Positions 8,033-17,231 are shown, counted from the stretch's first letter. The stretch is DNA of 64,000 nucleotides from Fodinicola acaciae (GCF_010993745.1 NZ_WOTN01000002.1:2170001-2234000); one strand, 5' to 3'. The notes: generated by a model not told the origin, from the letters alone. Translations and numbers: made by a program.

Positions 8033-8061
8033 CCACCTGTTCGGTTCAGTTGAACAGGTGG
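8033..8061 (-). terminator. Hairpin overlapping the stop codon of the DUF222 gene
   Basis: Perfect 10-bp inverted repeat CCACCTGTTC (8033-8042) and GAACAGGTGG (8052-8061) with a 9-nt loop. The arms straddle the TGA (8046-8048) of the DUF222/HNH gene, so the transcript 3' end can fold. There is no clear T-run, so function as a terminator is inferred from position. Confidence 0.5.
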
Positions 8062-9302
8062 TAGGTATTTCGTAGCGGCTTTTGCTCGAAGTCCACGTAC
8101 TGCGGTGGAATGAATTCCGGCACGCCGTCGACGATGCGGACTTGCCAGTCGCCGTGGTGGATCTGCCGGTGGTGAAATTCGCACAGCAGCACGCAATTGT
8201 CGATGGAGGTCTCACCTCCGTCGGCCCAGTGCCGCACGTGGTGAGCCCGCGTCCAGCGTACGGGCCGGGTGCAGCCGATCATCGCGCAGCCACGGTCACG
8301 CGCGATCAACGCTTTGCGCAACTCATCGGTCACCAGCCGTTCGGTGCGGCCGACGTCCAATGCTTCGCTTTGGGTGCCGAGCACCAGGGGAGTGATGTCG
8401 CAGTCGCACGCTAGCCGGCGGGCGGCTTCGGGGCTGAGGACGGTGTTTTCGTACGCGCGGACCTGCCCGAGCTTGTCTCTGAGCATGTCCCAGGACAAGG
8501 TGATCGTCAGGTGCGGGCGCTCGCGGCCCTGGATCGGCAGCTTCTCACTGTCCGCGATCAGGTTCAGCGCATCGGCCAACGCGTCGCCGTTGCGTTCGGC
8601 GGTTGAGCGGCGGTCTTTGGTTTTGCCTTTGTCGTCGGTGCGTGGCTTGGCCAGCGGGGACAGGATTTCCTGCATCAGGCTGCCGGTCTCGGCATCGAAG
8701 CTGCCGCGGAAGGCGAGCCGACCATCGGTCCCGGTGCGCAAATACAGCTCGCGGCGTGGCGTGGCGTTTTCTTCTTCCGAGGGCTGCGTTCCGTCGGGGT
8801 CGAGGTGGCCGTGGACGCGGTTGCCGAGCTGGTGCAACTCACGCGCACGCAACTGCGACGCCGCGTCGACCAACGTTTTCTCGGCGAACCGCCGCTCCTG
8901 GATACCGATCCGACGCGGCAACTTGCTGATAATCGTCCGGATCGCATCCAACTGCGAATCGGCAAGCTCGCCACGGCGCATCGCTTCGCCGGCGTATTCC
9001 AACTGCGGCGCCAGCTTCTCACCGGTGGCCAACGCGCGGCTGCCGCAGAATGTCCGTGCGCGCTGCACGCATCGGCTGGCCTCGGTGGGGGAGAACTTCA
9101 GGAAATCCTCCAGGAACGCGGCCGTGTCGGCGTGCCCGAACTTCGTCGCGATCGTCTGGTCATCGGCGGCTTTCACCACCGCCAGAAGCGCGGCTTTGGC
9201 CGTACGCACCGCCTGCTCCGCATACCGCAACGCGGCCGCGAACTCCTCCTTGCCGGACAGCAACGACGGATCACCCGCCAGCTGAAACGAAGGAGTGGTC
9301 AT
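8046..9302 (-). CDS. DUF222 / HNH endonuclease (13E12-type) protein
   Basis: A 418-residue protein with an N-terminal DUF222 domain (about 20-300; helical, with FSPTEASRCVQRAR and RRGELADSQLDAI) and a C-terminal HNH nuclease domain (about 335-395). The HNH part reads CAMIGCTRPVRWTRAHH, HWADGGETSIDNCVLLC and HHRQIHHGDW, giving the Cys, His and Asn residues of the fold. This is the 13E12-repeat family, often multicopy in actinobacteria and sometimes linked to mobile DNA. Here it follows a broken IS630 element. Biological role is unknown. ATG at 9302 has an AAGGAG ribosome site just upstream. Confidence 0.9.
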   Translation of the reverse strand: MTTPSFQLAGDPSLLSGKEEFAAALRYAEQAVRTAKAALLAVVKAADDQTIATKFGHADTAAFLEDFLKFSPTEASRCVQRARTFCGSRALATGEKLAPQLEYAGEAMRRGELADSQLDAIRTIISKLPRRIGIQERRFAEKTLVDAASQLRARELHQLGNRVHGHLDPDGTQPSEEENATPRRELYLRTGTDGRLAFRGSFDAETGSLMQEILSPLAKPRTDDKGKTKDRRSTAERNGDALADALNLIADSEKLPIQGRERPHLTITLSWDMLRDKLGQVRAYENTVLSPEAARRLACDCDITPLVLGTQSEALDVGRTERLVTDELRKALIARDRGCAMIGCTRPVRWTRAHHVRHWADGGETSIDNCVLLCEFHHRQIHHGDWQVRIVDGVPEFIPPQYVDFEQKPLRNTYHLFN

Positions 9303-9572
9303 GCCACCAATAATACCAAACCGACCGACAAAACCAGACTGCCAGGGTCACGAGTTTTCTGCTGCTCGTCAACGCAAAATCGCAGCGCGCTGGTTGGCCT
9401 GCAATAGCGACCCACAAGCGTCCTAGGGTTGTCGATGAGATGGCTGCGGGCGGGCCGACTTGCCCCTTTGCTGGCCGCTGCTCAAGCAGATCGTGGAGGT
9501 CCACAAGGACCCGCGAGAGACGGGGAAGCACTGGCGAACGCGATCTTCGGATCGATGGAATGGCAATAGCCA
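9303..9572. other. Intergenic region, no gene recognised
   Basis: About 270 bp between the DUF222 gene and the membrane protein gene. A plus-strand open frame crosses it but runs on antisense to the membrane protein, and its translation has no family resemblance that I recognise. It contains the DUF222 promoter region (AT-rich near 9303-9330) and otherwise nothing I can support. Confidence 0.5.
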
Positions 9573-10442
9573 CTACGGCGCGCTCATGAGGGATCGGCGG
9601 AGGATCAGGGCCCAAAGGACTCCCCAGACCAGAAAGTACGGCGTCCACAGCGCGAAATCCCACCGCAACAACGACATCTCAAGCGGATCCGCGACCAAGC
9701 CGAAATGTGCGACGTCCGAAACCGCGCCAAGGATTCCGCGCAACAAAAGGATCGAGGTCGCGACGGAGGCGCAGCCGGCGAGCATCCAACGTGGCAGGTG
9801 ATGGATCGCCGGATAGCTGACCGCCACGATCACGGCGATCCCGACGAGCGCGAGCAGGACGGTGGCCCAGAAACCGAAAAGCGCGAATCCAGGCTGATGT
9901 TCCAGCGCCATCTGACGCAGCTCACCGGTCAACGGCGCCTGCGCGAGCAGGAAGTCGCCACCAAGAGCCCACGACAGCTTCAGCCCGCCATAACCGACTG
10001 TCCACGCAATCGCGATCCAACCGACTAACGGCCATCGGACGCCGTCGTAAAACACCGCGGTAGCAGCAAAACTTGTGCCGAGGCCAACTACGACCACGAT
10101 ATCGAGGACACTGAGGATGGTGACCGGGCGACCGGCGAGCTGCATGCCGACCGCGACGATGCCGAGGCAGAACATGACGGCGGTAAGCCAGCAGGCCGGC
10201 GCGAGGAGCCATCGAGGAATGCGGCGGCCCCAGCCGCTGACGGTGGCGACCGCGAGTGTGGCGGCCAGCAGTCCGAGCGATGCGTTTCCCAGCTGTGGCA
10301 ACGCGACCTGTCCATACATCGGCGGACCACCAGGTATGCCGAGCCTGCCGTCGATGGCAAACCACACTTTGTACGCCACGTAAACCAAAGCCAATGCGGC
10401 TGCCGCGTATGCGGCAAACCGCCGCAGTCCGGTGATCTCCAT
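9573..10442 (-). CDS. Polytopic membrane protein of unknown function
   Basis: A 289-residue protein that is almost entirely hydrophobic, with about eight predicted helices spaced evenly from residue 10 to 285. The first helix (FAAYAAAALALVYVAYKVWFA) is followed by a short Gly-Pro-rich loop (LGIPGGPPMYGQ). Further loops carry conserved-looking Trp and Tyr residues (WTVGYGGLKLSWALGG). I do not recognise a family with confidence; there are no transporter or enzyme motifs. It starts with ATG at 10442 and stands alone, downstream of the DUF1906-like gene. Confidence 0.7.
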   Translation of the reverse strand: MEITGLRRFAAYAAAALALVYVAYKVWFAIDGRLGIPGGPPMYGQVALPQLGNASLGLLAATLAVATVSGWGRRIPRWLLAPACWLTAVMFCLGIVAVGMQLAGRPVTILSVLDIVVVVGLGTSFAATAVFYDGVRWPLVGWIAIAWTVGYGGLKLSWALGGDFLLAQAPLTGELRQMALEHQPGFALFGFWATVLLALVGIAVIVAVSYPAIHHLPRWMLAGCASVATSILLLRGILGAVSDVAHFGLVADPLEMSLLRWDFALWTPYFLVWGVLWALILRRSLMSAP

Positions 10443-10471
10443 GCCTTGAGGCTGCCGGTCAGCTCAGTCGA

Positions 10472-11122
10472 TCACCTCTGTCGTACGGCCACACTGCCTC
10501 CGTCTTTTGGCTGAGTCAGGCTGAGCTCGGATGGATCGCGTACGACCGAGGAGACCAGGCCGACACGCGGCAGCCGGACGGTTTCGTTGTCCTGCCACAC
10601 CAGGTCGAGCGGGCCGGGGTTGCTTTCGCGATATTGCCAGGCAAGCGCGGCCGAGAAGCCGGAACCCGCAGGCGAAGGCGGCACAAATGCGGACGGATCG
10701 ACAGCGGCGCGGCCGGCCGTCGCGGCATTGCGCATCCAGATCGGCAACTCACCGAACTGTCTGGCGAGCAACGGATGCGAGCATCGCAGACCCGGCCAGT
10801 ATGCCGTGTTGTCGCGCAATTCGTCCGTCCAAGCGGCGACATAGTCGACGTACGTGCCGCGAATATCCAGATATATCACCGAAGTCGACGCGAGTCCGGC
10901 AGCGCGTGCGAGCCGCGCGGCGGCCAGTGCGTCGGCGGCGCCGTTGGAGGTCTCGCCACGATAGAGCGGTGCGAGACCCCAGCCGAGCTCGCGCAGGGCA
11001 GGCGCCGCCGCGAGCCATTCGCCGGCCAGCGGCAGTGCCACGAAGCTGACCGGCGTGCAGGTGCGCAGCGACCGCAGGATGGCGAGGCCGGGAAACCGCG
11101 GTCGATCCAGTCCGAGAAACAT
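10472..11122 (-). CDS. DUF1906-like (Rv2525c-type) glycoside-hydrolase-like TIM-barrel protein
   Basis: Starts at ATG 11122 after a strong GGAAGGAG; a frame opening at 11218 is rejected because its first 32 residues look non-coding. The 216-residue product begins MFLGLDRPRF and shows the pattern of the Rv2525c/DUF1906 glycoside-hydrolase-like fold. This includes the VSFVALPL strand, LGWGLAPLYRGE, ALAAARLARAAGL, SVIYLDI, a YVAAWTDELR segment and the closing AALAWQY. There is no signal peptide. DUF1906 proteins resemble GH25 lysozyme barrels and may handle peptidoglycan. Assignment rests on pattern only. Confidence 0.6.
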   Translation of the reverse strand: MFLGLDRPRFPGLAILRSLRTCTPVSFVALPLAGEWLAAAPALRELGWGLAPLYRGETSNGAADALAAARLARAAGLASTSVIYLDIRGTYVDYVAAWTDELRDNTAYWPGLRCSHPLLARQFGELPIWMRNAATAGRAAVDPSAFVPPSPAGSGFSAALAWQYRESNPGPLDLVWQDNETVRLPRVGLVSSVVRDPSELSLTQPKDGGSVAVRQR

Positions 11123-11242
11123 CCGCCAACTCCTTCCAGCTGGCCACAAGTCTGCGGCCGGCCGGCAGGTGGTTGACGGAACTGGACACAACTGTACGGC
11201 CTCGCGGACCTCCGCCACGGACGGTCCGCGAGTGCCGAATCC

Positions 11243-11536
11243 CTATTTTTCTGGTTTGGCGCGCAGGATCTCCAGCCGCCGGCGATATTCCTCATCGTCG
11301 ATCTCGCCGCGTGCGTAACGGTCGGCGAGCACCGACTCGGCCGTACGGGTCGCGGTCGCCGCACCGAACGCCCGGCCGCGGCGACGCAGCACGAGCACGA
11401 TCGTGGTGATGACGGCGGCCCACACCAGCAGCCAGGTCAGCGGAAAAATCGGCCAGAAACCGCCGAATGGCGGACCCCAGGGGTGGTCGGCGAACGGAGT
11501 GACGTGAGCCGCGACGGCGGTCAGGTTGGCAAGCAT
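11243..11536 (-). CDS. Small SHOCT-domain membrane protein
   Basis: A 97-residue protein starting at ATG 11536 after AGAAAGGAAG. It has one transmembrane helix (FPLTWLLVWAAVITTIVLVL), an Arg-rich stretch, and a C-terminal SHOCT domain (LADRYARGEIDDEEYRRRLE), the short helical hairpin found at protein C termini. The N-terminal segment is rich in Pro, Gly and Phe (DHPWGPPFGGFWP). Members are widespread and of unknown role, perhaps in oligomerisation or envelope stress. Confidence 0.82.
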   Translation of the reverse strand: MLANLTAVAAHVTPFADHPWGPPFGGFWPIFPLTWLLVWAAVITTIVLVLRRRGRAFGAATATRTAESVLADRYARGEIDDEEYRRRLEILRAKPEK

Positions 11537-11671
11537 CGTGATCTTCCTTTCTGTCGTTCTGCCTGCCATGAATCCTGCGCGGTCACGCCGGCGACATCGT
11601 CCGTCCAGCGACGGCACTCGATCCGCACAGCGGACGTACGCACCAGCCGGTCCACCTCGCTGAACATACGA

Positions 11672-11714
11672 CAGCGGACGTACGCGCCGGCCGCTCCGGA
11701 GCGTACGTCCGCTG
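11672..11714 (-). terminator. Strong 14-bp stem-loop after the secreted NlpC-like gene
   Basis: Perfect inverted repeat CAGCGGACGTACGC (11672-11685) and GCGTACGTCCGCTG (11701-11714), with a 15-nt loop, placed 8 bp beyond the stop of the minus-strand gene. Another copy of the left arm occurs as a direct repeat at 11629-11642. Probably a terminator between the convergently spaced transcription units; no T-run is present. Confidence 0.6.
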
Positions 11715-11722
11715 GAGGTGGA

Positions 11723-13303
11723 TCAGGCGATCTCGCCGCCGGCCGCCGTGGTGGTCCACGTGCCGCCGCCCTGCCAGCCGACCAGCATCTTGCCGTCAGA
11801 CTGGCGCGCGGTGGTGGCCAGTCCACCGGAAATCGCGGTGGCGGCGGGATCTCCGGCCACCACGGCGGCGGACACGGCACCGAGCGTGTAGGTGCCGCTG
11901 CCGGTGGTCGTCTGTGTGCCGGTGGTCAGCGCGCCATCCGGCGTACGCACCAGGAATCCGACCTTGCCGTCGGCATTCCGAGCGGCCGCCGGATCACCGG
12001 CCGCCTGTGCGCCATCGACAGAGCCGAAAAGCCATGGCCCGAGGCCCGGTTGGCTCTGCCAGCCGGTGACCAGGCCGCCGGTTCCGGTGCGGGCCAGGAA
12101 AACCAGCCGGCCGCTGCCGTCCATGGCGACCGCCGGCCGCCCGGTGACCGTCGCGCCGGGGTCGAGCTGCGTGGCGTGCCACGGTCCGACGCCCGGAGTT
12201 TGTTGCCACGCATGGTAAATCGTGCCGGTGGACGTACGCGCGAAGACGGTCAGCTTGCCGCTGGGGTCCTGCGCGGTGGCCGGATCGCCGGCGATCGCGA
12301 CGGTGCCGCCCTCGTCGAGAGTGCCGGCGATGATCGTGGACTGCCACGGCCCGAGGCCTGGAGTGCTTTGCCAGGCATGGAAAAGCCGGTTGTCCGTGGT
12401 ACGCGCGAAAACGCAGAGCTTGCCGCTCACGTCCAGTGCGACCGCCGGGTCGCCGGCGAGCGTCACGGAGGTGGGGATGATGGTGGAGTGCCACACCGTG
12501 CTGCCAGGAGTTTCCTGCCAGGCGTGGAAAAGACCACCGGTGGTGGTGCGGGAGAAGGCGGTCAGCTTGCCGTCGATGTCCAACGCCGCCGCCGGACTGC
12601 CGGTCGGCACCACGGTGGTTGCGCCGTCGATGTCAGTGGTGAGTGGCAAATCCGCGGTGCTGAAGGCCGTGCCACCGACCGCGTCCTGCCGGCCGACGAT
12701 CAGGTGGTTGGCGGTCGTACGCGCCACGAACGACAACGTGCCGGTTGGCTCGGCGGCTGTCCACGTGGTGGAAATCGGGGCCGGCGTGTCGAAAATCCGG
12801 TTGTAGCGCTTTGGCGTGAAGCCGCGCAGGCCATTGGTCCAGGTGCGCTGCTCGGCGATGTGCCCGTAGTCGTATTCCTCACGCACGATCGGCTGCGTGT
12901 GTCCGGCATCGGCCCAGGCGATGAAAAGCGCGATGTGCTGGACGCTGGAATCGTGCCGCCACAACGCGTCGCCGGGTCGCAGGTCGGCGGCCGCGATCGT
13001 GGTCATCACCGACGGCAGGGTCGCCGTCGTCATCGACGAGCTCAGGTGCCAGGCCATCGAGACATAGCCGGAGCAGTCCTGCCGATAGGAGCCGAACCGG
13101 TTGGCGTGCCACGCCGACTGGCTGTACGGGACCTTCTCGTCGATCCAGGTTTCCGACCTGGTCAGCGTTTCCTGGCGACCGATGTCGCCGTCCGGTGAGC
13201 TCGCCGCGGTCGCTGGTGCCGCCGCGGCCAGGCCGCAGGTGGCCAGCGCGAACGCCAGCACCGCGGCCAACCATCGTGCGCGTTTCCTGCCGTCTTCTGC
13301 CAT
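11723..13303 (-). CDS. Secreted NlpC/P60-like hydrolase fused to a lectin-type beta-propeller
   Basis: Start taken at ATG 13303, giving 526 residues and a clear signal peptide (RKRARWLAAVLAFALATCGLAAAAPATA). The N-terminal domain has a cysteine-peptidase arrangement: YRQDCSGYVSMAWHL with Cys about 77 and VQHIALFI with His about 123. That resembles NlpC/P60-type amidases. From residue about 190 to the end are six or seven repeats of about 50 residues of the form GDPAxAxDxSGKLxxFARTxxxxLxHAWQxxPGxGPW. These resemble tectonin/PLL-like propeller blades that bind sugars. Probably an extracellular wall or glycan-targeted enzyme. It stands alone, followed by a strong hairpin. Confidence 0.8.
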   Translation of the reverse strand: MAEDGRKRARWLAAVLAFALATCGLAAAAPATAASSPDGDIGRQETLTRSETWIDEKVPYSQSAWHANRFGSYRQDCSGYVSMAWHLSSSMTTATLPSVMTTIAAADLRPGDALWRHDSSVQHIALFIAWADAGHTQPIVREEYDYGHIAEQRTWTNGLRGFTPKRYNRIFDTPAPISTTWTAAEPTGTLSFVARTTANHLIVGRQDAVGGTAFSTADLPLTTDIDGATTVVPTGSPAAALDIDGKLTAFSRTTTGGLFHAWQETPGSTVWHSTIIPTSVTLAGDPAVALDVSGKLCVFARTTDNRLFHAWQSTPGLGPWQSTIIAGTLDEGGTVAIAGDPATAQDPSGKLTVFARTSTGTIYHAWQQTPGVGPWHATQLDPGATVTGRPAVAMDGSGRLVFLARTGTGGLVTGWQSQPGLGPWLFGSVDGAQAAGDPAAARNADGKVGFLVRTPDGALTTGTQTTTGSGTYTLGAVSAAVVAGDPAATAISGGLATTARQSDGKMLVGWQGGGTWTTTAAGGEIA

Positions 13304-13376
13304 GTCCGGTGAAATACCAACCCCGGCCACCGCTGTCCAGAGGAATGCGCCCAAAGCGCTAAACCGGCATCGGAAT

Positions 13377-14039
13377 TCATGAACCAGTCGGTTTGACGAT
13401 GCCGCGCTCGTACGCGTAGATCACCGCGTGCACGCGGTCGCGCAGGCCGAGCTTGTGGAACACGTTGCTGACATGCGTCTTCACCGTGTGCTCGCTGACC
13501 ACCAGCCGCTCGGCGATCTGCGGGTTGGACAGGCCTTGCGCGAGCAGGGTCAGCGTGTCGAATTCGCGCGCGGTCAACACCTCCGGGGCCGCGGTCGCGT
13601 CCGGCCGGGACGCGCGACTGCCGACGAAATCGGTGAGCAGCCGCCGGGTGATCGACGGCGCCAGCAACGCCTCGCCGGCGGCCACGACGCGTACGGCCGC
13701 GACCAGGTCGTCGCGGCCGACGTCCTTCAGCAGGAAGCCGCTGGCACCGGCCAACAACGCGTCATAAACGTATTCGTCGAGATCGAACGTCGTCAGCACG
13801 AGTACGCGCGCATCCGCCTGTGCCGCGGTGATCGCTTTCGTGGCCGCGACGCCGTCCATTCGCGGCATCCTGATGTCCATCAGCACCACATCTGGTTGGT
13901 GGCGCTGCGAAAGCTCGACCGCCTCGACGCCGTCGCCGGCCTCGCCGACGATCTCGATGTCCGGCTGCGCCTCCAGGATCATCCGGAATCCGGTGCGCAC
14001 CAGGGTCTGGTCGTCCACGACCAGCACACGGATCGTCAT
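13377..14039 (-). CDS. NarL/FixJ-family response regulator
   Basis: A 220-residue regulator starting at ATG 14039. The receiver domain (about 1-120) has the VVDDQ acidic pair, phosphoacceptor Asp in VVLMDIRMPRMDG, the Thr in VLTTFD, and Lys in FLLKDV. The C-terminal LuxR-type helix-turn-helix (about 152-210) has LTAREFDTLTLLAQGLSN and HTVKTHVSNVFHKLGLRDR. Its ATG overlaps the kinase stop as ATGA. It is the cognate partner of the adjacent kinase. No dedicated target is visible beside it. A much longer frame through the kinase gene in another phase is rejected. Confidence 0.95.
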   Translation of the reverse strand: MTIRVLVVDDQTLVRTGFRMILEAQPDIEIVGEAGDGVEAVELSQRHQPDVVLMDIRMPRMDGVAATKAITAAQADARVLVLTTFDLDEYVYDALLAGASGFLLKDVGRDDLVAAVRVVAAGEALLAPSITRRLLTDFVGSRASRPDATAAPEVLTAREFDTLTLLAQGLSNPQIAERLVVSEHTVKTHVSNVFHKLGLRDRVHAVIYAYERGIVKPTGS

Positions 14040-15169
14040 GGCCGGTCCAGCGGCACGTCGGCGCGTACGGCCCAGCCGCCGTCCGGTCGCGGACCGGCCT
14101 CCAGCCGTCCGCCGACCAGCGCGACGCGTTCTCTCATGGCCACCAGTCCGTGTCCTCCAGGTCGGGGAGCTTTCCGCGCACCGGCGCCATTGTCCGTGAC
14201 GGCGACGGTCAGCGCACGGTTTTCGTAGGAAAGCGTCACGTTGACGCGGTCGGCGTTCGCGTGTCGTACGCAGTTGGTCAACGCCTCCTGGACCAACCGA
14301 TAGACGGAAAGATCGACAGCCTGCGGCAAAGTCGCCGGCTCGCCGGCGGTGTCCAGGCGTACGTCCAAACCGGTCGACCGCACCCGCTCGACGAGCTCGC
14401 CGATGTCGGCGACGCCCGGCTGTGGCCGCAGCGGTGCTTTTTCGCCTTCTCTCAGCACACCGAGCAGCCGGCGCATCTCGGTCAGCGCCTGCTTTCCGGC
14501 CGCGCTGATGGCATCGAACGCCTCCGCGGCTCGGCCAGGGTCGGCCGCGACCACCACCGGACCGGCCTCGGCCTGCACGACCATCATGCTCAGATGGTGC
14601 GCGATCACGTCGTGCATGTCGCGCGCGATCCGGTTTCGCTCGGCGGCGACCGCGGCGGACGCCTCCGCCTCTCGCGTCCTCTCCAGATATTCGGTGCGTG
14701 CGGCCATCTCGGTGGCCAGCTCCTGGCGCCGCCGTACGCTGTCGCCGAGCAACCACGCGGTGGCGAACACCGGCAGCAGGAAGGTCGCGTCGCCGAAATC
14801 GGCCGCCGGATCCAGCAGAAGCGAGGTGATGATGGCGACCGCGGTGGTCACCGCCGCGATGATCGAGCCGAGCCGCCGGCTGTGCGCGGCAGCGGAATAA
14901 ACCGCGACCAACACGGCATATGGCACCGGCGGATCCGGAAGCGGCGATATTCCGTAGATCATCGCGAGAACACCGCAGACGGTCAGCACGACAAGCGGGA
15001 ATCGCCGGCGAAGCGCCAGCGGCAGGCTCTGCGCGACGACGAGCACGTATGACCACGTCGGCGCGATCGACGCCGGTTTTCCCCACAGTGGCTGCAAGGC
15101 GAGCACGAGGACGACCAGCACCAGCACCGGATCGGCGACCGGTGCCAGGCGCCGTAGCAGGCCGGACAT
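14036..15169 (-). CDS. Sensor histidine kinase (HisKA_3 type, NarX/DesK-like)
   Basis: About 377 residues. An N-terminal membrane module of roughly five helices (residues about 10-150) is followed by a HisKA_3 dimerisation domain with the phosphoacceptor in NRIARDMHDVIAHHLSMM. A HATPase_c domain follows: LVQEALTNCVRHANA as N box, VTDNGAG, and GGHGLVAMRERVALVGG. No extracellular sensor loop is evident, so the signal may come from the membrane. ATG 15169 is used; a GTG nine bases upstream is equally possible. The gene ends in an ATGA overlap with its response regulator. Confidence 0.94.
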   Translation of the reverse strand: MSGLLRRLAPVADPVLVLVVLVLALQPLWGKPASIAPTWSYVLVVAQSLPLALRRRFPLVVLTVCGVLAMIYGISPLPDPPVPYAVLVAVYSAAAHSRRLGSIIAAVTTAVAIITSLLLDPAADFGDATFLLPVFATAWLLGDSVRRRQELATEMAARTEYLERTREAEASAAVAAERNRIARDMHDVIAHHLSMMVVQAEAGPVVVAADPGRAAEAFDAISAAGKQALTEMRRLLGVLREGEKAPLRPQPGVADIGELVERVRSTGLDVRLDTAGEPATLPQAVDLSVYRLVQEALTNCVRHANADRVNVTLSYENRALTVAVTDNGAGARKAPRPGGHGLVAMRERVALVGGRLEAGPRPDGGWAVRADVPLDRP

Positions 15170-15283
15170 GTCACGCACGGCAGCCGAATCTAGCAGTCCG
15201 TAGCCACTTCGGCCTCCCTCGAGCGACCCATTTTCGCACCGGCCGGATCCACCGCGCCGGGGATACGCTGACCCGACAGGCTC

Positions 15284-17224
15284 TTACGGCTGCGCGCTGA
15301 TTTTCAGGACCTGGCTGGCAAACTCGGCACCGCCGCCGGTGCGCAGCTGTCCGGACGGGGTCGGCTCGACGCCGAGCAGCCGCAGATAGGCGAGCAGTGG
15401 CTGCGCGTGGCTGTGCAGGTTGGCCACCGGCCAGGCCTGCATCGCCACGCCGAGGTCCGCGAGCTGCCACGTGTGGCCCGGCCGCGTCGCCTCCGGCGAG
15501 AGATAGGCGTCCGGTCCGGACAGTGTGCCTTCCCAGATGTCCGGATACGCGGTGGTGTGCGCGTGCAGCGTCATCCGCCGCCACTCGTCCCAGGCCAGGT
15601 CGGGGTCGATCCGCGCGGCGGCCCAGATCAGCGTCATGTTGATCGACGGCCAGATGCTGCCGCGCTCGCCGGTCGGTGGCGGCCAGTTCAGCCGCGCGCC
15701 GAGCGGTGAGTCCGTCCGGCACAGCTCGTCGATGGTCGCCAGCACCGCGGTCGCCTGGGCTTGCGTTGCCGCGCCGGACAAGATGGCCCATGGCTGCACC
15801 TCCAGCCACAGCGTGTCGTCGCCGACCGGTTCGCCGTCCGGACCGTACGCGCGGCGAAACCAGCGACCGTTCCACTCCCCGGCGACCAGCTCGCGCAGCC
15901 GTTCGCCGGTTTTCCTTGCCTCCGCGGCGGTTTCGCCGTCACCGAGGCGCTCGGCGAGCCCGGCATACACCGGCAGGACCCAGGCCGCCATCGCGGAGTT
16001 GAGCACCGATTCGCCGCGCTCGATCATCGCCTCGCGGTCGGCGTCGACCTCGCGCAGCACGAGGTCGTTCCAGTCGGCGTTGCGGATGCGTACGTGGCCA
16101 TGCCTGCCGGTGCCGATCACATCGACGAAATACCGGAACTGCCGGCGCAGGTTTTCCCGCAGGGTCACGTCTTGGAGCGGCTGCGCGAAGCTGGCCAGGT
16201 CGCCGGTCGCCGCCGCGTACTCGGCGGCCAGCCACAACGCCCACAGGTTTTGGTCCGATGGCTGGAAGACCTCGCGGCGCGGCTGCTTGTGGCCGTCGAG
16301 GCAGTACGGCAGGTCGCCGTCCGCATCGGCCCAGGCGCAGGTGTTTCTCAGCACTGACAGGGCGAGATCCGGCTCGAGGTGGACCAGCGGCAGCGCGTGC
16401 TGCAGCGGATCGCGTGCCGCGCCGTTGAACCCGTGCCGGAACGAATACGCCGAACCCTGGTCGAGGGTGTGGCCGCCGAGCACGCCGTCCACGCAGGCGC
16501 CGCCGGTCAACATCGCGGCGTGCCAGGGGATCTCGCGCTCGGCCTGTGGAGCCTGTCTGGCCCGTGCTGTCGGCAGCCGTCTGCGTACGCTTTCCAGGCT
16601 GTCCTGGTAAATCCGCTCCGGATCCGCGGTCATCGGCTCGTTCAGGCCGAAACGAAACCACCGCGTCTCGGTTTCGTCTGGTCGTACGGTGACCGTCGCG
16701 TCGCCGAGCGGATCGAGGACGACGTCCGGATGGATCGCCTCCTGGTCCGTACGCGGACCGAACTCCAGGTTGACACGGCGCGGCCGCACAACCCATTCCT
16801 CGGTGAGGGTCCAGGTCGCCGTGTCCGCGCCGGTGTTGGTGACGTCGACGCGGATCAGCAGCCACGGATGTTCGCCCTCCGGGCAGAGCACCGTACGGGT
16901 GATCGTGGCACCGGCGGTTTCGCCGCGTACGCGGGAAAACGTCGGACCGAAAAGCCGTTCGGTGATGGTGAGCTCCTGGCCGTCCAGACGCGTGACGCCG
17001 GTGCCGTCCGGATGCGGCTCGGTGAGCCAGTCGAGGCCGGCGTGTTCGTCCCAGAGGCCACTGCGACCGTCGCTGTCGGCGATCAGCGTGATCCGCCGGT
17101 TGCCGAGGTGGACCCAGTGCCGGTGTGTCGGTGGATCGAGAAGCCGGTCCCACTCGGTTTTGGCCGCTGTGTAACAGAATGCCGGCAGGCCCTCGGCCGT
17201 GGTCCAGTCACCGAACGCGCTCAC
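15284..17224 (-). CDS. GH94/GH36-superfamily glycoside phosphorylase or hydrolase
   Basis: A 646-residue cytoplasmic enzyme with an N-terminal beta-sandwich (about 1-230) and an (alpha/alpha)6 barrel. The acid-loop motif RIRNADWNDL, about residues 377-384, matches the DWND general-acid motif of cellobiose/chitobiose phosphorylase-like enzymes. Other barrel landmarks are HGFNGAARDPLQHALPL, EVFQPSDQNLWALWLAAEY and WEGTLSGPDAY. The substrate is not readable. It starts with GTG after TAGGAGACAG, 7 bp after the stop of the MFS gene, so it is the last gene of a lipase/MFS/GH operon. With a GPH-type sugar carrier upstream, intracellular use of an imported oligosaccharide is likely. Confidence 0.85.
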   Translation of the reverse strand: MSAFGDWTTAEGLPAFCYTAAKTEWDRLLDPPTHRHWVHLGNRRITLIADSDGRSGLWDEHAGLDWLTEPHPDGTGVTRLDGQELTITERLFGPTFSRVRGETAGATITRTVLCPEGEHPWLLIRVDVTNTGADTATWTLTEEWVVRPRRVNLEFGPRTDQEAIHPDVVLDPLGDATVTVRPDETETRWFRFGLNEPMTADPERIYQDSLESVRRRLPTARARQAPQAEREIPWHAAMLTGGACVDGVLGGHTLDQGSAYSFRHGFNGAARDPLQHALPLVHLEPDLALSVLRNTCAWADADGDLPYCLDGHKQPRREVFQPSDQNLWALWLAAEYAAATGDLASFAQPLQDVTLRENLRRQFRYFVDVIGTGRHGHVRIRNADWNDLVLREVDADREAMIERGESVLNSAMAAWVLPVYAGLAERLGDGETAAEARKTGERLRELVAGEWNGRWFRRAYGPDGEPVGDDTLWLEVQPWAILSGAATQAQATAVLATIDELCRTDSPLGARLNWPPPTGERGSIWPSINMTLIWAAARIDPDLAWDEWRRMTLHAHTTAYPDIWEGTLSGPDAYLSPEATRPGHTWQLADLGVAMQAWPVANLHSHAQPLLAYLRLLGVEPTPSGQLRTGGGAEFASQVLKISAQP

Positions 17225-17231
17225 CTGTCTC

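Noticed and set aside
9460..9801. Plus-strand open frame upstream of the unknown membrane protein
   Set aside because: No recognisable domain, weak start context, and half of it is antisense to a convincing membrane protein.
11629..11685. Direct repeat ACAGCGGACGTACGC as an attachment site
   Set aside because: Only 15 bp and no integrase or tRNA nearby; better explained as part of the terminator region.
13377..15086. A 569-codon fusion of an Arg-rich protein with the response regulator
   Set aside because: The upstream half is antisense-free but out of phase with the clear histidine kinase; the regulator starts at 14039 with an ATGA overlap.
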